From positions 1 to 57,763 of the forward strand of contig JALNQF010000259.1 in NCBI GenBank assembly GCA_028456385.1: a DNA stretch of 57,763 nucleotides, read 5' to 3'. Of this stretch, positions 34,733 to 47,830 are shown in pieces; the first letter of the stretch is position 1, and each line of letters starts with the position of its first letter. A model generated the notes under the pieces. The model saw nothing but the letters and a program-made list of their open reading frames with translations, was not told the origin of the DNA and did no database searches. The stretch is from Ophiosphaerella korrae. Lineage: Eukaryota > Ascomycota > Dothideomycetes > Pleosporales > Phaeosphaeriaceae. The position numbers and the translations under genes were made by a program.

Positions 34733-35760
34733 ATTAAATAACGTTTTATAGAAAACCTAATATTAGGAGTTAAATATAATAGAATCCTAATAATAGTAGA
34801 TAAACTTATAAAGTACTTATACTTTAGACTATATAAAGAGAAAAGTAGGATAGAAGTTACTATATACTAGGTCCTAGGAACTGTAATTAGCTAATATAGA
34901 CTACTAGATAAGATTATTATAGATAGAGACGTAAGATTTATATTAAAACTATAGGGAACAATAATAGTATAATTAGGAATTAAATATATAATGTTAATAG
35001 TATACTATCTATAGATAGATAGATAATTAGAACGTATAAACTAGATAGTAGAACAATACCTAAGATACTACCTTAATTATAACTAAAACAATTAGGTATA
35101 GTTACTACCTATAGTATAGTTAGTATACAATAGCGCAAAGAACATAGTAATAGGAGTATTACTTTTCTTTGCAAACTATAGATTTAACTCTAACGTATAC
35201 TAAATACTAAGAATTAAAATATCTTAGTCCTTAAGAGGAGAAAACCTTACTAATAGACTTAAGGATATACACAACTAATTAAGATAAGACGTAGTATTTT
35301 TACAAAACTATATAAAAAAATATTATAATAAGAAATATATAAAGAGACCCTAATTTAAAGAGAGGAAAAAAGTATAGTTACTATAAAGAAATATTAAAAG
35401 TAAATAATTAAGCTTAAAACTAGACTATGTTAAGATAGGACTATATAAAGTAAAGAAAGAAGTTACACTAGTTATATTTAAATTAAGACTACTAAGCAAA
35501 ATAAAGATATATCTAATATTCTACGTAGTACTACTAGAAAAAGTACTATAAGATATAGAACTACTAGTGTATAAAGTAGACACGTACAGAGAATAAGAAG
35601 AATAAGAAGTTAAAGAAATCCTAGTATATTAGTTCTATAATAGTAGGAACTACTACTTAGTAAAATAGATAGGAATAAATAAAAAAGGACAACTATAAAA
35701 AGAAATATAGGAACTACAGGACAACCTTAATTACCTTAAAAAACTAGAGAAGTTCTAAAG
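34733..35760 (+). pseudogene. pol: pol of A1, 3' part: integrase and chromodomain
   Basis: After element C only about 35 bases of RNase H remain before a deletion joins directly to the integrase core at about 34770, so the Asp-Phe-Ile segment is gone. The rest of the integrase core and C-terminal region is recognisable by comparison with B1, and the chromodomain lies at about 35590-35756, with the TYR-LEU-VAL-LYS-TRP-like box around 35650-35670. RIP stops throughout. Confidence 0.78.
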
Positions 35761-35861
35761 TTAAAACCTTCTAGAACGCCTTATAGTAAATTAAGAAAAC
35801 TAATAATACTACTACTAGATAAAGAGGCGATAGGAACGCCTAATATAATAAGAGCTAGAGC

Positions 35862-36066
35862 AGCCTCTACTATATTGTCTAAATCTAATTTAGCCTCTAA
35901 AGTACAAGACTATTTAGATAACTTAGAGTTATTATAAGCCTTTATCTTACAAAGACACTTAATATAAGAATAAAGCTCTACTAGCTTATAAAGAGTTAAC
36001 TTATACTTAGCCTTAGCTATAGTAAGCTATAATAATAATTACGCTTAAGCTCTATTAATAGCTCGC
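35862..36066 (-). pseudogene. Antisense ORF core of A1
   Basis: The minus-strand reading gives RAINRAQAQ, then AKAKYK, KIKAYNN and LEAKLDLD, aligned with the antisense peptide of element C although the nucleotide sequences of the two families have clearly diverged. The frame continues toward the LTR. Role unknown. Confidence 0.48.
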
Positions 36067-36396
36067 CCTACACAACTTAGTAGAAGGAAACTATATAGAA
36101 ATTAAATACTTACACTCTATAAGTAAAACCTTAGAAGAAATATATTTATACTAAATATTAGTAAGGATATACTTATTATAGTGCTTACTATTATTTAAAG
36201 ATATAAGGTAAGAAAGACCTAATTTAGTATAACAATAATAAGAGAATATCTTAACTCTATTATAAATAATACGAGCTACAAGAAGAAGTTTATTACGCTA
36301 AGACTAGGATAGTATAGAGAGTAATAAAGAACTAAGGATTAATAAAGATATAAGATTAATAACTTTAGTACTAGTATAGAGAAATAAGAGACTACG

Positions 36397-36411
36397 TAAA
36401 AGAAGGAATAG
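36397..36411 (+). promoter_or_regulatory. Polypurine tract of A1
   Basis: The purine-rich run AAAAGAAGGAATAG abuts the 3' LTR, equivalent to the tracts of the other elements. Confidence 0.7.
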
Positions 36412-36868
36412 TGTTATAGTAGTAATAAGAGAAACTAAGATAGAACTAATTAGTCTACGCTTAGCTACTAACAAAGTATAGGATAAGTAGGGTAACAACT
36501 TATAAGATAATAAGTTTAACTAAGAAGCTAACTATAATATAGATACGTAATAAATTTGTAAATTCGCGATCTTAGTAAATACAAAGTTACAAAGCTATTA
36601 TATAACAAATTTATAAATTTATAATCTTAGTAAATATAAAGTTATAAAGTAGCTAAGATATTATTACTATATAGTTAGTAGAGATGCGCATTATTAGGAT
36701 AGTATTAGTAATTTAATTCTTTAACTATAGAACGCTAATATAAGATAATTGTAAAACATCTTCTATTAATATTAGTTATTATAGATTACTTATACAAACT
36801 TTACTATTAACTCTTAATCTACTAATACCTTAATAGCTACTAATAGTTAACGTAGGTAGCCTATTATA
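36412..36868 (+). repeat. 3' LTR of A1
   Basis: 457 bp, partner of 23683-24139, starting TGTTATAGTAG and ending CCTATTATA followed by the CTAAG duplication. It is visibly more RIP-mutated than the 5' LTR. Confidence 0.92.
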
Positions 36869-37786
36869 CTAAGTATATTAAAGTATTTTTGCGCTAAATA
36901 TAATAAGAGTACTAGTAGCTAAATAAAAATATAGTAACTCCTCTTCTACCTTATCTTACTACTATAATATATAGATATTAAAGACTAATACCTATCTACT
37001 ATAGTATTACTAGTCCTAGCTATACCTTTAACTAATAAGAAGGATTTATATAGAGTACTAAATTATAAAGTAACTTACTAGGCTTAGAAGTATCTTAGAT
37101 ACTAAGCTCTAATAAATATAAGCCTTAGATAATTAGGATATATACGCTTTAGTTATAAGTCTATTAACACTATTAGGATTAAAGCTTAGATATTAAGGAG
37201 TTGTATTAGTAGAAGTATAACTATATCCTTATACTATTTCTAACTTATAGTAGTATTAGTATACTAATAACTAGCCTTACTAGCCTACTAAAAGCTTTAA
37301 AATATCTAGGAAGCTTTATTAGATAGTATAGAGAAAGTAGTAGTATATTTTAAGAGTTATCTTTATACACTCTATAGATATCTCTCTTCTATTATATTCT
37401 TTAGCTTTTTTATTAGTTTCTTTTTTTACTTTATAAGTAAACTTCTACTAAGTATTATACTTTTATTTAATAATACTTCTTAGCTAAAGAAGAATAAGTA
37501 TAAGTAGTTCTAAAAGAGAATAGTAGATCTTTTCTTTAGAATCTAGTAAGCTAGCCTATTAATAGCTAGAATATTTACTATTACTATTATATTTATTATA
37601 GATACTAAGACCTATTAGCTAGACCTAGTTATTCTATATACTTTTTAGCTAATTACTAGTATAAATATAAGTATATTCTATATTAAAGGTTAGTCTATAA
37701 ACTTATAAAGAGTACTTTACCTAGATAATTTATAGTATTAAAAATTTACGCTAAGCTATATAGCTAGTTTATAGTAGTATTATATA

Positions 37787-38181
37787 TATTATAGATATAA
37801 TAAGAGAAATTATAATAGAATTAATTAGTTCTAACTTAAGTACTAATAAAGTATAAGATAAGTAAAGTAATAAGCTAGATTAAGAAACTACTTATAACTA
37901 GAATACGTAATATAATCTCTTAATTTATAGAGTATATAGACAAGAATTAATTATAGATTAATAGATTCGTATAAGTATATAGGTAATAGCGATACGTATT
38001 AATAATATAGTATTAGTAATTTAATTACTAACTACAAGCAATAATATATTAATATTATAAGATATCTTTCTATTATTTATAGCTTATTACTTAATTACTT
38101 CTATACCTAAACTATTAACTCTTAATCTAATATACTCTCTTTATAGGTTACTTATAGTTAATAATAAAAGACTCTATTATA
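37787..38181 (+). repeat. 5' LTR of D2
   Basis: 395 bp, starting TATTATAGATATAATAAGAG and ending CTCTATTATA, related to the D1 LTR but shorter in the central subrepeat part. Confidence 0.82.
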
Positions 38182-38214
38182 CTTTACTAATTTAGTTATT
38201 AAGAAAAGTAAAGC

Positions 38215-40813
38215 GAAAGTAGTATATAGTCTAAGCTAATACGATAGTAGAAAGTATAACTAAGAAAAAAGGTAAAGTACTTCTAAGTAGTTATAAGTTA
38301 GATATAACTAACTAGAGAGTAGTTAAGTTAAACCTAAATAACTTACTTACTAATAAGGAAAGTATATAACTACTAATTAATACTCTAACTATATAGAATA
38401 AAAAGCTATAAAATTAAGTAGAATAGAAAATAACTTAAATTAAAGCTATTATTAAAGACTAGAATTAAATAGAATAAATTATGTAAAGACTAAAGCTTAG
38501 CGTAATAAAGAAACTACCTAAAATACTAATTTTTAAAAAATTTAATATAATATAAAAGAAACTAAAAGCTTTTTTTAGCTTTAGTATAACTTTAAATAGA
38601 TATATAAGTACTATACTTTAATAGAGAAGAAAAGAAAGTAGTATATATTAGAATATATTTAAAAGAAAATATAATAAGATAGTTTAAACTCTATTAGATA
38701 GACTATATAATATAGGCTCTAGAAATAAAGAAAGATAAGATAATAGCTATCTTTAGAAGTTATAAATACTTTATATAATAAATAAAAGTAGTATTTAGAG
38801 ATATAGATATTACTTAATAAGCTAAAGAAAAGCTAATAAAAATTATATAATATAAAAGTATTCTAGGATATATATTACTATTTAAATAACTAGTATAAAA
38901 TATAGATTAAAATAATCTATCTTTAATATTAAAGTTTAAATAAGGCCTAAAGTTAAATATCTAATATAAACTAATTTAGATTAAGAAACTAAAGATACTA
39001 GAAGTTCTAAAATAAAAGGCTATATAAGTAGATAATAATTTCTAAGAATAGAAAATAAATAAGTATAAAGAATAACTTAGAAAATATAATAGTAGAGACT
39101 TTATAATCTTTAATACTAATAAAAAGAAAAAGAAGAAAAAAAATAAAGACTTTATATACTTTAATTATAGTAAGAAAAGCTACTATATAAAAGATTATTA
39201 GTTAAAAAAAGAGATATAGTATACTATAAATATAAGGAGCTAGGATACTTTATAAAGGATTATAGAAGTAAGAATCTTAAAAAGAAAACCTAGTCTAAAA
39301 TAACTAAAGATAAGAATAAAGTACTAAAAGTATAGGCTAAGCTTTAAGAAAATATAGAAGTAAGTAAAAAGTAATAATTTATAATACTTTATTAAACCTT
39401 TTATTATAATAGTAGCTACTATATATACTTTTTAAGTAAGTAGTAAGTAAGATAGTTTTTATATAGAAAATAGAAGTAGTAGTAAAAAAAAAAAAAACTT
39501 AAGTATAGCTTAAAGAAATTAGAAATATAATAGACTTACTAATAGAAGACTTAGAAAAGAGAGTACCTTAGACCTTATTAATTACTACTAATAGACTAGT
39601 AAAAAATAAAACAACTACTAAATTTACTTCTAAAGAACTATAAAATAATAAGAAAAAAGTTAGTATAAAAAGTATAAAATATACTCTACTAAATATATAT
39701 AGCTATAATAGCTATAGTATATAGAGAAAAAAAAAACTTATTATACTATAGTAATTTATTTAGAAATATTTACTAGTTATAAATATAAAAGAAGTAGATA
39801 AAAATTAGAAAATATATAATTTAAAAGTAATAAAGTTTATAATATTCTAATGATAGATAGAGTAATATATAGTTATAGTAAGAAGAATACTTATATAAAA
39901 AGAGTAGTAGTACTTTATAAAAAAAATATAATAGATTAATAAAGCTTATATACTAAGTATACTGGTAGTATACTATATCTTAATAAAAAAAAACTTAGTA
40001 TAGATAAGTACTAAGAAAAGGATAATAAAAAAATAAATCTAGAATATCTAGTGTATTTTAAAATATTATAAGTATTATACTTAAATATAAATTACTTTAT
40101 ATATAGAGAACCTAAAGTAAGAAACTATATATAGCTAGTAAAAAGAAAAAAATATAACTATATAAAAGTAATCTAAGCTAAAGATATTAAAAGTTAAAAA
40201 ATAATTTAAATATATAATAAAAGATATATAGCTTTATAACCTAGAAAGAAATTATCTAGAGACTATATTTTAGAAAAACTATAGTATAAATATATAAATA
40301 ATAAATACTTAAAGTATAAAGAATAGAAAGAATATATTAAGTTATAACTATAATAAGATAAAGAATTTATAATATAGCCTAAGTAAAAATAGCTAGAAAG
40401 TATAATAAGCTTATACGTTATAAAAATAAGTATTTTTTAAAGAAAATAAATATAAGTTACAATTAATAGTAGAGCTATATAAAACTTTATATTAAAAAAG
40501 TTTATAGAGGATTAAGTAATACGTTATATAATAAAGAAATACTTTTAATAACTAAGTATAATTAAAGGAAAACTATTCTAAAAACTTATAAAATTTAAAA
40601 TAGTACTTTCTATACTAGAACTAAAAGGATTAAAGATTAAGAATATAGTTATAAATATAATAATAATTAATAAAGAATAAGATATAATCTTAGGAATACT
40701 ATAGTTATAGATAACTAATCTAAGAATTAATTAGAGAATAGAGAAAATTAGTTACTTTAAATAAAATATATTAAAAGCTAATATAAGTATATATAAAGGA
40801 GAATTCCTAGAAG
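38215..40813 (+). pseudogene. gag: gag and protease part of D2, RIP-inactivated
   Basis: Zinc-knuckle relics at about 39147-39190 and 39216-39260 and the protease motif near 40463-40480 (AATAGTAGAGCT) mark the order. It matches D1 and B1 along its length. Numerous TAA and TAG. It ends at the B2 insertion inside the linker before the reverse transcriptase. Confidence 0.75.
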
Positions 40814-40818
40814 AAAAT

Positions 40819-41277
40819 TATTATAGACGTAACAAGAGAAATCGAGTTAGAACTAATTAGTCTCGACTTAGGTGCTAACAAAGCATAGGACGAGTAGGGT
40901 AACAACTTTAATTAGGAAACTACCTATAACTAGGACACGTAGTAGTAATCTATAATTACGTGTAAATAGATTAGAGTAATCTATAATAACGTATAAATAG
41001 ATTAAGGTAATCTATAGTTATGTATAAATAGATTAATAGTAATCTATAGTATTGTATAAATAGATTAGTATAAGTATATAGTTAATAGGATATATATTAT
41101 TAGGATAATATTAGTAATCTAATCTCTAACCTAGAACGCTAATACTTAACATTATATATATAAATTAACTATTATTTATAGTTATTACTAATTACTATAT
41201 AAGCTTTTGTTATTAACTCTTAATCTACTAATAAACTTATAGGTTATTAGGAAGTTAACCCTAGTATACCTATTACA
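40819..41277 (+). repeat. 5' LTR of B2
   Basis: 459 bp, starting TATTATAGACGTAACA and ending ACCTATTACA. It has tandem subrepeats at about 40945-41060, arranged slightly differently from B1 (an AGAGTAATCTATA unit replaces an AGTAGTAATC unit). Confidence 0.92.
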
Positions 41278-41319
41278 CCTTACTAATTTAGTTATTAAGA
41301 GGAGTAAAGCGTAAGTAGC

Positions 41320-44300
41320 GTATAGTCTAGCTAATATAATAGAAGAAAGTTTAGCTAAAACAACTAAGAGTAGTTAGGAATTAGATAGTACTATATAAAA
41401 AACAATTAAAGATTGTATTAATAACTTAATCTCTAAAAAAGAAGATATAAAGATAGTAATTAATACTTTAGAAATATAGAACAAAGAACTCTAGAATTAC
41501 GTAAAGTAAAACAAAGTATAAATTAAAGCTATTATAAAAAGATAAAACTAGATAGAACTAATTACCTAATAACTAGAGATAAGTACAACGAAGAAACTAC
41601 TTAAGATACCTATACTTAAGAAGTTTAATTTAATAAGGGAGAAGCTAAAACCTTTTATAGTATTAGTATAACTCTAGATAGATATATAAGTACTACACTT
41701 TAATATAGAAGAAAAGAAAGTAATATATATTAGAATATACTTTAAAGAAGATATAATAAAATAGTTTAAACCTTACTAGATAGATTATATAATATACGCT
41801 CTAATAATATAGAAAGATAAAACTAAAGCTATTTTTAGAAGTTATAAATACTTTACTATGCGAATAAGAATAGTATTTAGAGATATAGATATTACTAAAT
41901 AAGTAGAAGAAAAACTTAAAAGGCTTATATAAAGCAAGAGTATTCTAGAATATATATTATAGTTTAAATAACTATTATAAAATATAGAATAGAATAAATT
42001 AGCTCTAATATTATAATTTGAATAAAGATTAAACGTAAAAATCTAATATAAAATAATATATATATAGAAACCTAGGATACTAGAAGCTCTAAAATAATAA
42101 GTAATATAAATTAATAATAATCTTTAAGAATAGAAGAAAAATAAGTATAAAAGCTAACCTAGAAACTAAGATATTAGAGACTCTATAATCCTTAATACTA
42201 ATAAAGATAAGAGGAAGAAAAAGAACAAAGACTTTATATACTTTAACTATAGTAAGAAAGGCTACTACGTAAAAAACTACTAATTATAAAAAAAAAAGGA
42301 TATAGTATATTATAAATATAAAAAACTAAGATACTTTATAAAAGACTATAGAAGTAAAGACTATAAAAAAAATAAAGAAATATAGTTAAAGATAACTAAA
42401 AAGAACAAAGAAGTACTATAAGTATAAGCTAAACTATAAGAGAAGGTAGCTAGAAGTAAAGAAATATAATACGTAATACTCTATTAGACTATTTATTACA
42501 AAGATAACTACTATATATATTATTTTAGTAAGTAAAGAGAAAGATAGTTTTTATAAAAGAATAGAGTAGTAGTAATAAAAGAAAAAATAAAAGCGTAGCT
42601 AAAAGAAATAGTATATATAATAGACTTACTAATAGAAGACTTAAAAGGAGAAGAGCCTTAGATTCTATTAATCTAGGCTAAAGAACTAGTACTAGATAAA
42701 GAGACTACTATAGCTTCCTCTAAAGGACTATAAGAAAGTAAGAAATAAGTTAGTATAAGAGGTATAGAATATACCTAGCTAGATATATATAGTTATAATA
42801 GCTATATAATAATAGAAGTAGAAGAATAAAATAAATAATAGAAGTTTATTTAAAAATACTTACTAGTTATAAGTATAGAAGAAGTATATAAAGACTAGAA
42901 AGAATGCAACTCTAAAAAAATAAAGTTTATACTATTTTAAGAATAGATAAAGTAATATATAGTAGTAGTAAGAAAGATACAATAGATTAACAAAGCTTAT
43001 ATACTAAGAATACTAATAATATACTATATCTTAATAATAGATATACCTAGAAAAGATAAATACTAGGAAGAGAATAACAAAATAATAGACCTAAGATATC
43101 TAGTATACTTTAAAGTATTATAGATATTATACTTAGAGAAGAATTATATTATATATAGAAACCCTAAATTAAATAATAGTATATAGCTAACCTAGAGAAG
43201 AGGCTATAACTATATAAGAGTAATTCTAGTAGAAGATATCTAAGGATAAGAAATAATACTAGAAGAAGGATACCTAGTAGTAAGGCTAAAACTAAAACTA
43301 TCTAAGAAATGCGTCTAAGGAGGACTATAGTACAAATATACGTATAATAAATATCTAAAATATAAGGAATATAAGCTTAAAGTAAGGCTATAGCTTTAGA
43401 TAAATAGATAAGTTATAAAATTACCTAAGTAAGAATAGCTAGAAAGTATAAGAGGTCTATATATTACAAAAACAAGAACGTATTAAAGAAAAAGAGTATA
43501 ATTAATAATTAATAGTAGAGCTATAAAGAACTTTATATTAAAAAAGTTTATAAAAATATAAGGAATACGTTATATAATAAAGAAATACCTTTAATAACAA
43601 AGTATAATTAAAGGAAAACTATTCTAAGAACTTATTAGGTTTAAAATAGTTTCTTCTATATTAGAACTAGAAGAGATAATAATTAAGAATATAGTTATAG
43701 ATATAATAACAATTAATAATAAATAAGATATAATATTAAGAATACTATAGTTATAGATAACTAACCTATATATTAATTAAAGAATAAGAAAGATTAACTA
43801 CTATAAAATAAATATATTAAAAGCTAATATAAGTACCTATAAAAGAGAATTCCTAGAAGAATCTAAGAAGTAGGAAAAATAGCTTATAGAGCCTAAAGAC
43901 TACTTTCTAGAATACTAACTCTAAGACTTAGTAATAGACCTAGAAAAAAAAAACGTAGGATAGAGCCTAGTTTATAAAAAAATAGAAGAAAAATCTAAGA
44001 TTAAATAAGTATTTATTAAAAATATAATAAGAAAAAAATAGATATAAGAATCTAAATCTTTAGTAGTATATAGACTTATATTTATAGATAAAAAAGAGAT
44101 AAGTAATAAAAGGCTTTACGTAGATTTTAAGAAAACTAACGTACTTATAAATAAAAACTAATACTCTTTACTATAAATAGATAAAAGATAAAATAGACTA
44201 TAAAAAGCAAAGATCTTTATAAAACTAGATATCTAAAACGCTTACTACTAGATTAGAATTAAAGAAAGTAATAAATAGAAAATAGTATTTAGAACGTAAT

Positions 44301-46730
44301 ATAGACTATATAAGTACCTAGTTATATTCTTTAGTTTAACAAACGCACTAGCAGCCTTCTAAGAAAGAATTAATATAGTACTAAGAGAGTACTTAGATAT
44401 ATTTACATTTATATATTTAGATAATATCTTTATATTCTTAGAAATAGAGGAAGAACACGTATAATATATATACAAAGTACTAAAGAAACTAGTAGAAAAT
44501 AAACTATTTCTTAAGATAAAGAAATATAAATTCTATATAAAAAAAATAGATTTCCTTAGATTTATTATAGAACTAGAAAAGATTAAGATTAACTTAGAAA
44601 AGATTAAGTTAATTAATAAATAGCTAAGACTAAAGAACCTAAAAGAGGTATAATAATTTTATAGACTAGTAAACTTTTATAGAAAGTTAATAGTAAGATA
44701 GTCTAAAGATATAAAACTAATAATAAGGCTTATAAAGAAAGATATACTATTTAAATAGATAAAAGAATATAATAAAGTATTTAATAAGATTAAAAGAAAG
44801 TTTATAAAAAACTTAGTTATTAGAATATATAACCTAGACCTACTAGTAATAGTAAAAATAGACGTATCTAACTTAGTCTATAAGATAGTACTAATATAAG
44901 AAGACCTAAAGACTAAAAAGGAATACTTAGTTAAATACTTCTCTAAAAAAATAAAGCTAGTTAAGCTTAACTACCTAATCTATAATAAAGAGATATTAGT
45001 AATCTATAAAGTATTTAAGTAATAGAGAGTATATTTATAAAGAGTAAAATACAAGATAAAGGTCTATATAGATTATAAGAACCTTATAAGATTTATAATA
45101 AATAAGGACTTATTATAATACTATATAAGATAGTAAGAGTTTCTATTAATATTTAACTTAGAAATTATATATATAAAAGAAAAAGACAACTAACTTATAG
45201 ATACCTTAAGTAGAAGACTAGACCTATAGAAAGAAATAAACGCTACTAGTATAGTTCTAGTATAGAATAAAAAAGGATACCTAGTCCTAAATATACCTAA
45301 AATAGCTACAATACTTAAAAAAAAGAGTAGTAAGCTAAATAAATAGATTTAAAAAATAACTTAAAAAGTATCTAAAGAAATAAAAAAACTAGAAATCTAT
45401 AAACGATTTGTATAAGATTATAGAAGAATATATATCCTAAGAAAAATCTAAAAAGAATTTATATAATAATTCTAAAAATTACTAGTATATAGATATTAAG
45501 AAATTAATAAAACTCTAAATAGATTACAATAAAACTACTATATCCTAAAAGTAAGATAACTAGTAATAGAAGTACTAAGAGACTATATAAGATATTATAG
45601 AAATAAGTATAATAAGTATATACTATATAGAATACTATAACTATTAGAAGTACTAGAATAACTATAGAGAGTTATTATAATAGACTTTATTACAAAGTTA
45701 CCTAAGTTAAAAGACTTAATATTAGGAGTTAAATATAATAGAATCCTAATAATAGTAAATAAGCTTATAAAGTACTTATACTTTAGACTATATAAAGAGA
45801 AAAGTAGAATAGAAGTTACTATATAATAGGTTCTAGGAACTATAATTAGTTAATATAGACTACTAAATAAGATTATTATAGATAAAGATATAAGATTTAT
45901 ATTAAAACTATAAGAAATAATAATAGTATAATTAAGAATATAATATATAATATCTACTATATATTACCTATAAATAAATAGATAATTAGAATAAATAAAT
46001 TAGATAGTAGAGTAGTACCTAAGATACTTCCTTAACTATAACTAGAACAATTAGGTATAGTTACTACCTATAGTATAGTTAGTATATAACAGCGTAAAGA
46101 ATATAGTAATAAGAGTATTACTTTTCTTTATAAACTATAGATTTAACTCTAATATATACTAAATACTAAGAACTTAGATATCTTAGTCTCTAAAAAGAAA
46201 AAACTTTACTAATAAACTTAAAGAAATATATAGTTAACTAAAATAGGATATAGAATTCTTATATAATTAAATAGCTAAGTACTATAATAAAAAATACTAG
46301 GAAGGACCTTAATTTAGAGAGAGAGAAAAAGTATAGTTAGTTAAAAAAAACGTAAAAAGTAAATAACTAGGTTTAAAACTAGATTATATTAAAATAAGAC
46401 TCTATAAAATTAAGAAGAAAGTTATAGTAGTTATATTTAAACTAAAACTACTAAATAAGATAAAGATATACCTAACTTTCTACGTAGTACTACTTAAAAT
46501 AGTACTATAGAATATAGAACTACTAGTATATAATGTAGATATATATAGAGAATAAGAAAAATAAAAAGTTAAAGAAATCTTAGTATACTAGTTCTATAAT
46601 AGTAAGAACTACTACTTAGTAAAATAGATAAGTATAAATAAGAAAGAGTAACTATAGGAAGATATATAAGAACTAGAAGATAACCTTAATTACTTTAAGA
46701 AACTAAAGAAGTTCTAAAGTTAAAACCTTC
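41320..46730 (+). pseudogene. gag-pol: gag-pol of B2, RIP-inactivated
   Basis: Knuckles (42239-42280 and about 42306-42350) and protease motif (43511-43522, Asp codon now AAT) are in one frame, supporting a single gag-pol ORF. Reverse transcriptase about 44050-44600 with the catalytic motif near 44412-44425 reading Tyr-Leu-Asp-Asn; RNase H about 44850-45235; integrase core with Asp-Phe-Ile at about 45681; chromodomain about 46546-46714. Inactivated by TAA and TAG. Confidence 0.85.
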
Positions 46731-46815
46731 TAGAGCGCCTTGTAGTAAACTAAGAAAATTAACGTTACTACTACTAGATAGAGAGGCGATAGAAACACTT
46801 AATATAATAGGAGTA

Positions 46816-47024
46816 GCCTCTATTATAGCCTTAAAATTAAGCTTAGACTCTATAAGAGTAGCTTATATAATAAACTTCTTATTATTTAAAGCTTTTATCT
46901 TATAGAGATAAATTAGATAAGTATAATTTTCTACCTATATACTTAGAATCTAATTACGTTCTTTTTTAGCCTTAGTAATCTATTTAGATAGTTTATCTTA
47001 AGTATAGTTAATAGCTCCCTCTAT
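46816..47024 (-). pseudogene. Antisense ORF core of B2
   Basis: The minus-strand frame gives EGAINYTQ-like and AKKERNQ segments, then LYKIKALNNKK, with TAG or TAA in presumed Gln positions. It is collinear with the antisense peptide of elements A and C. Role unknown. Confidence 0.47.
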
Positions 47025-47350
47025 TATAAATAAGTATAGACGCGTAAATAAGTATTATTAACCTATATTCTATAAGAGATACGCTAGAAAGATTATAAGA
47101 CGTATAAGTATTAATATAAATATATACTTTATAGGCCTTACTATATTTTAAAGAAATATACTCTATAAAAAGATTTAAAGTTTATAATAAGAATAAAGAA
47201 ATATAGTAATACTATAACGTAATATATAATCTACTAATTAAAGATAATAGAGAGTAGATTTAGTAGGTATAAAAGAGAATAAGGAGCTTAATATTAATAA
47301 AGAAACTAGGTTAATAACTTTAGCTCTAGGATAGATAAACTAGAACTTAC

Positions 47351-47366
47351 TTAGAAGAAGAGATAG
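47351..47366 (+). promoter_or_regulatory. Polypurine tract of B2
   Basis: The run AGAAGAAGAGATAG directly before the 3' LTR. Confidence 0.7.
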
Positions 47367-47825
47367 TGTTATAGGCGTAACAAGAGAAATCAAGTTAGAA
47401 CTAATTAGTCTTAACTTAGGTACTAACAAAGTATAAGACGAGTAAAGTAATAACTTTAATTAGAAAACTACTTATAACTAGAATATATAGTAGTAATCTA
47501 TAATTATATATAAATAGATTAGAGTAATCTATAATAATATATAAATAGATTAAAGTAATCTATAGTTATATATAAATAAATAAATAGTAATCTATAGAAT
47601 TATATAAATAGATTAGTATAAGTATATAGTTAATAGGATACGTAATATTAAGATAATATTAGTAATCTAATCTCTAACCTAGAACGCTAATACTTAATAT
47701 TATATATACAAATTAACTATTATTTATAGTTATTACTAATTACTATATAAGCTTTTGTTATTAACTCTTAATCTACTAATAACTTTATAAGTTACTAAGA
47801 AGTTAACCCTAGTATACCTATTACA
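47367..47825 (+). repeat. 3' LTR of B2
   Basis: 459 bp, starting TGTTATAGGCGTAACA and ending CCTATTACA; partner of 40819-41277 but more RIP-mutated. Confidence 0.92.
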
Positions 47826-47830
47826 AATAT

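Larger units (their letters stand above)
23683..36868 (+). mobile_element. Gypsy/chromovirus element A1, split by element C
   Basis: LTRs of 457 bp each (23683-24139 and 36412-36868) and a perfect CTAAG duplication (23678-23682, 36869-36873) define the element. Element C (27705-34727) is inserted after the reverse transcriptase, so A1 itself is about 6.16 kb. It is shorter than B1 because roughly 0.9 kb between RNase H and the integrase core is missing just right of the C insertion (near 34760). A1 keeps more C and G than D1 and is the only copy with an intact YLDD motif. It is the same family as A2 and the solo LTR. Confidence 0.93.
23617..37775 (+). pseudogene. Long RIP-degraded ORF split by retrotransposon A1
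   Basis: An ATG at 23617 opens a frame of 22 codons that runs to the A1 insertion at CTAAG. If A1 and one copy of the duplication are ignored, the same frame carries on from 36874 to about 37775, some 300 more codons, with TAA and TAG as the only stops and no frameshift that I noticed. The implied protein is rich in Gln, Tyr, Ser and Leu and contains segments such as KALKYLGSFIRQYRESSS. I recognise no family. It may be a former host gene or the coding part of another transposon; the end abuts the D2 LTR, which may have cut it off. The span given includes A1 and C. Confidence 0.4.
40819..47825 (+). mobile_element. Complete gypsy/chromovirus element B2, nested in D2
   Basis: This 7007-bp element has 459-bp LTRs (40819-41277 and 47367-47825). 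The flanking pentamers are AAAAT (40814-40818) and AATAT (47826-47830), a target duplication with one later substitution. Reading D2 across the junction matches uninterrupted copies, which confirms the insertion. It is the same family as B1, with no large deletion. Confidence 0.93.

Noticed and set aside
36304..36498. 64-codon minus-strand ORF, with a near-identical one at 55828-56022
   Set aside because: Both lie across the pol-side flank and start of family-A 3' LTRs and are simply the same repeat sequence. They may overlap the antisense region but are hydrophobic, low-complexity readings of AT-rich DNA, so not separate genes.
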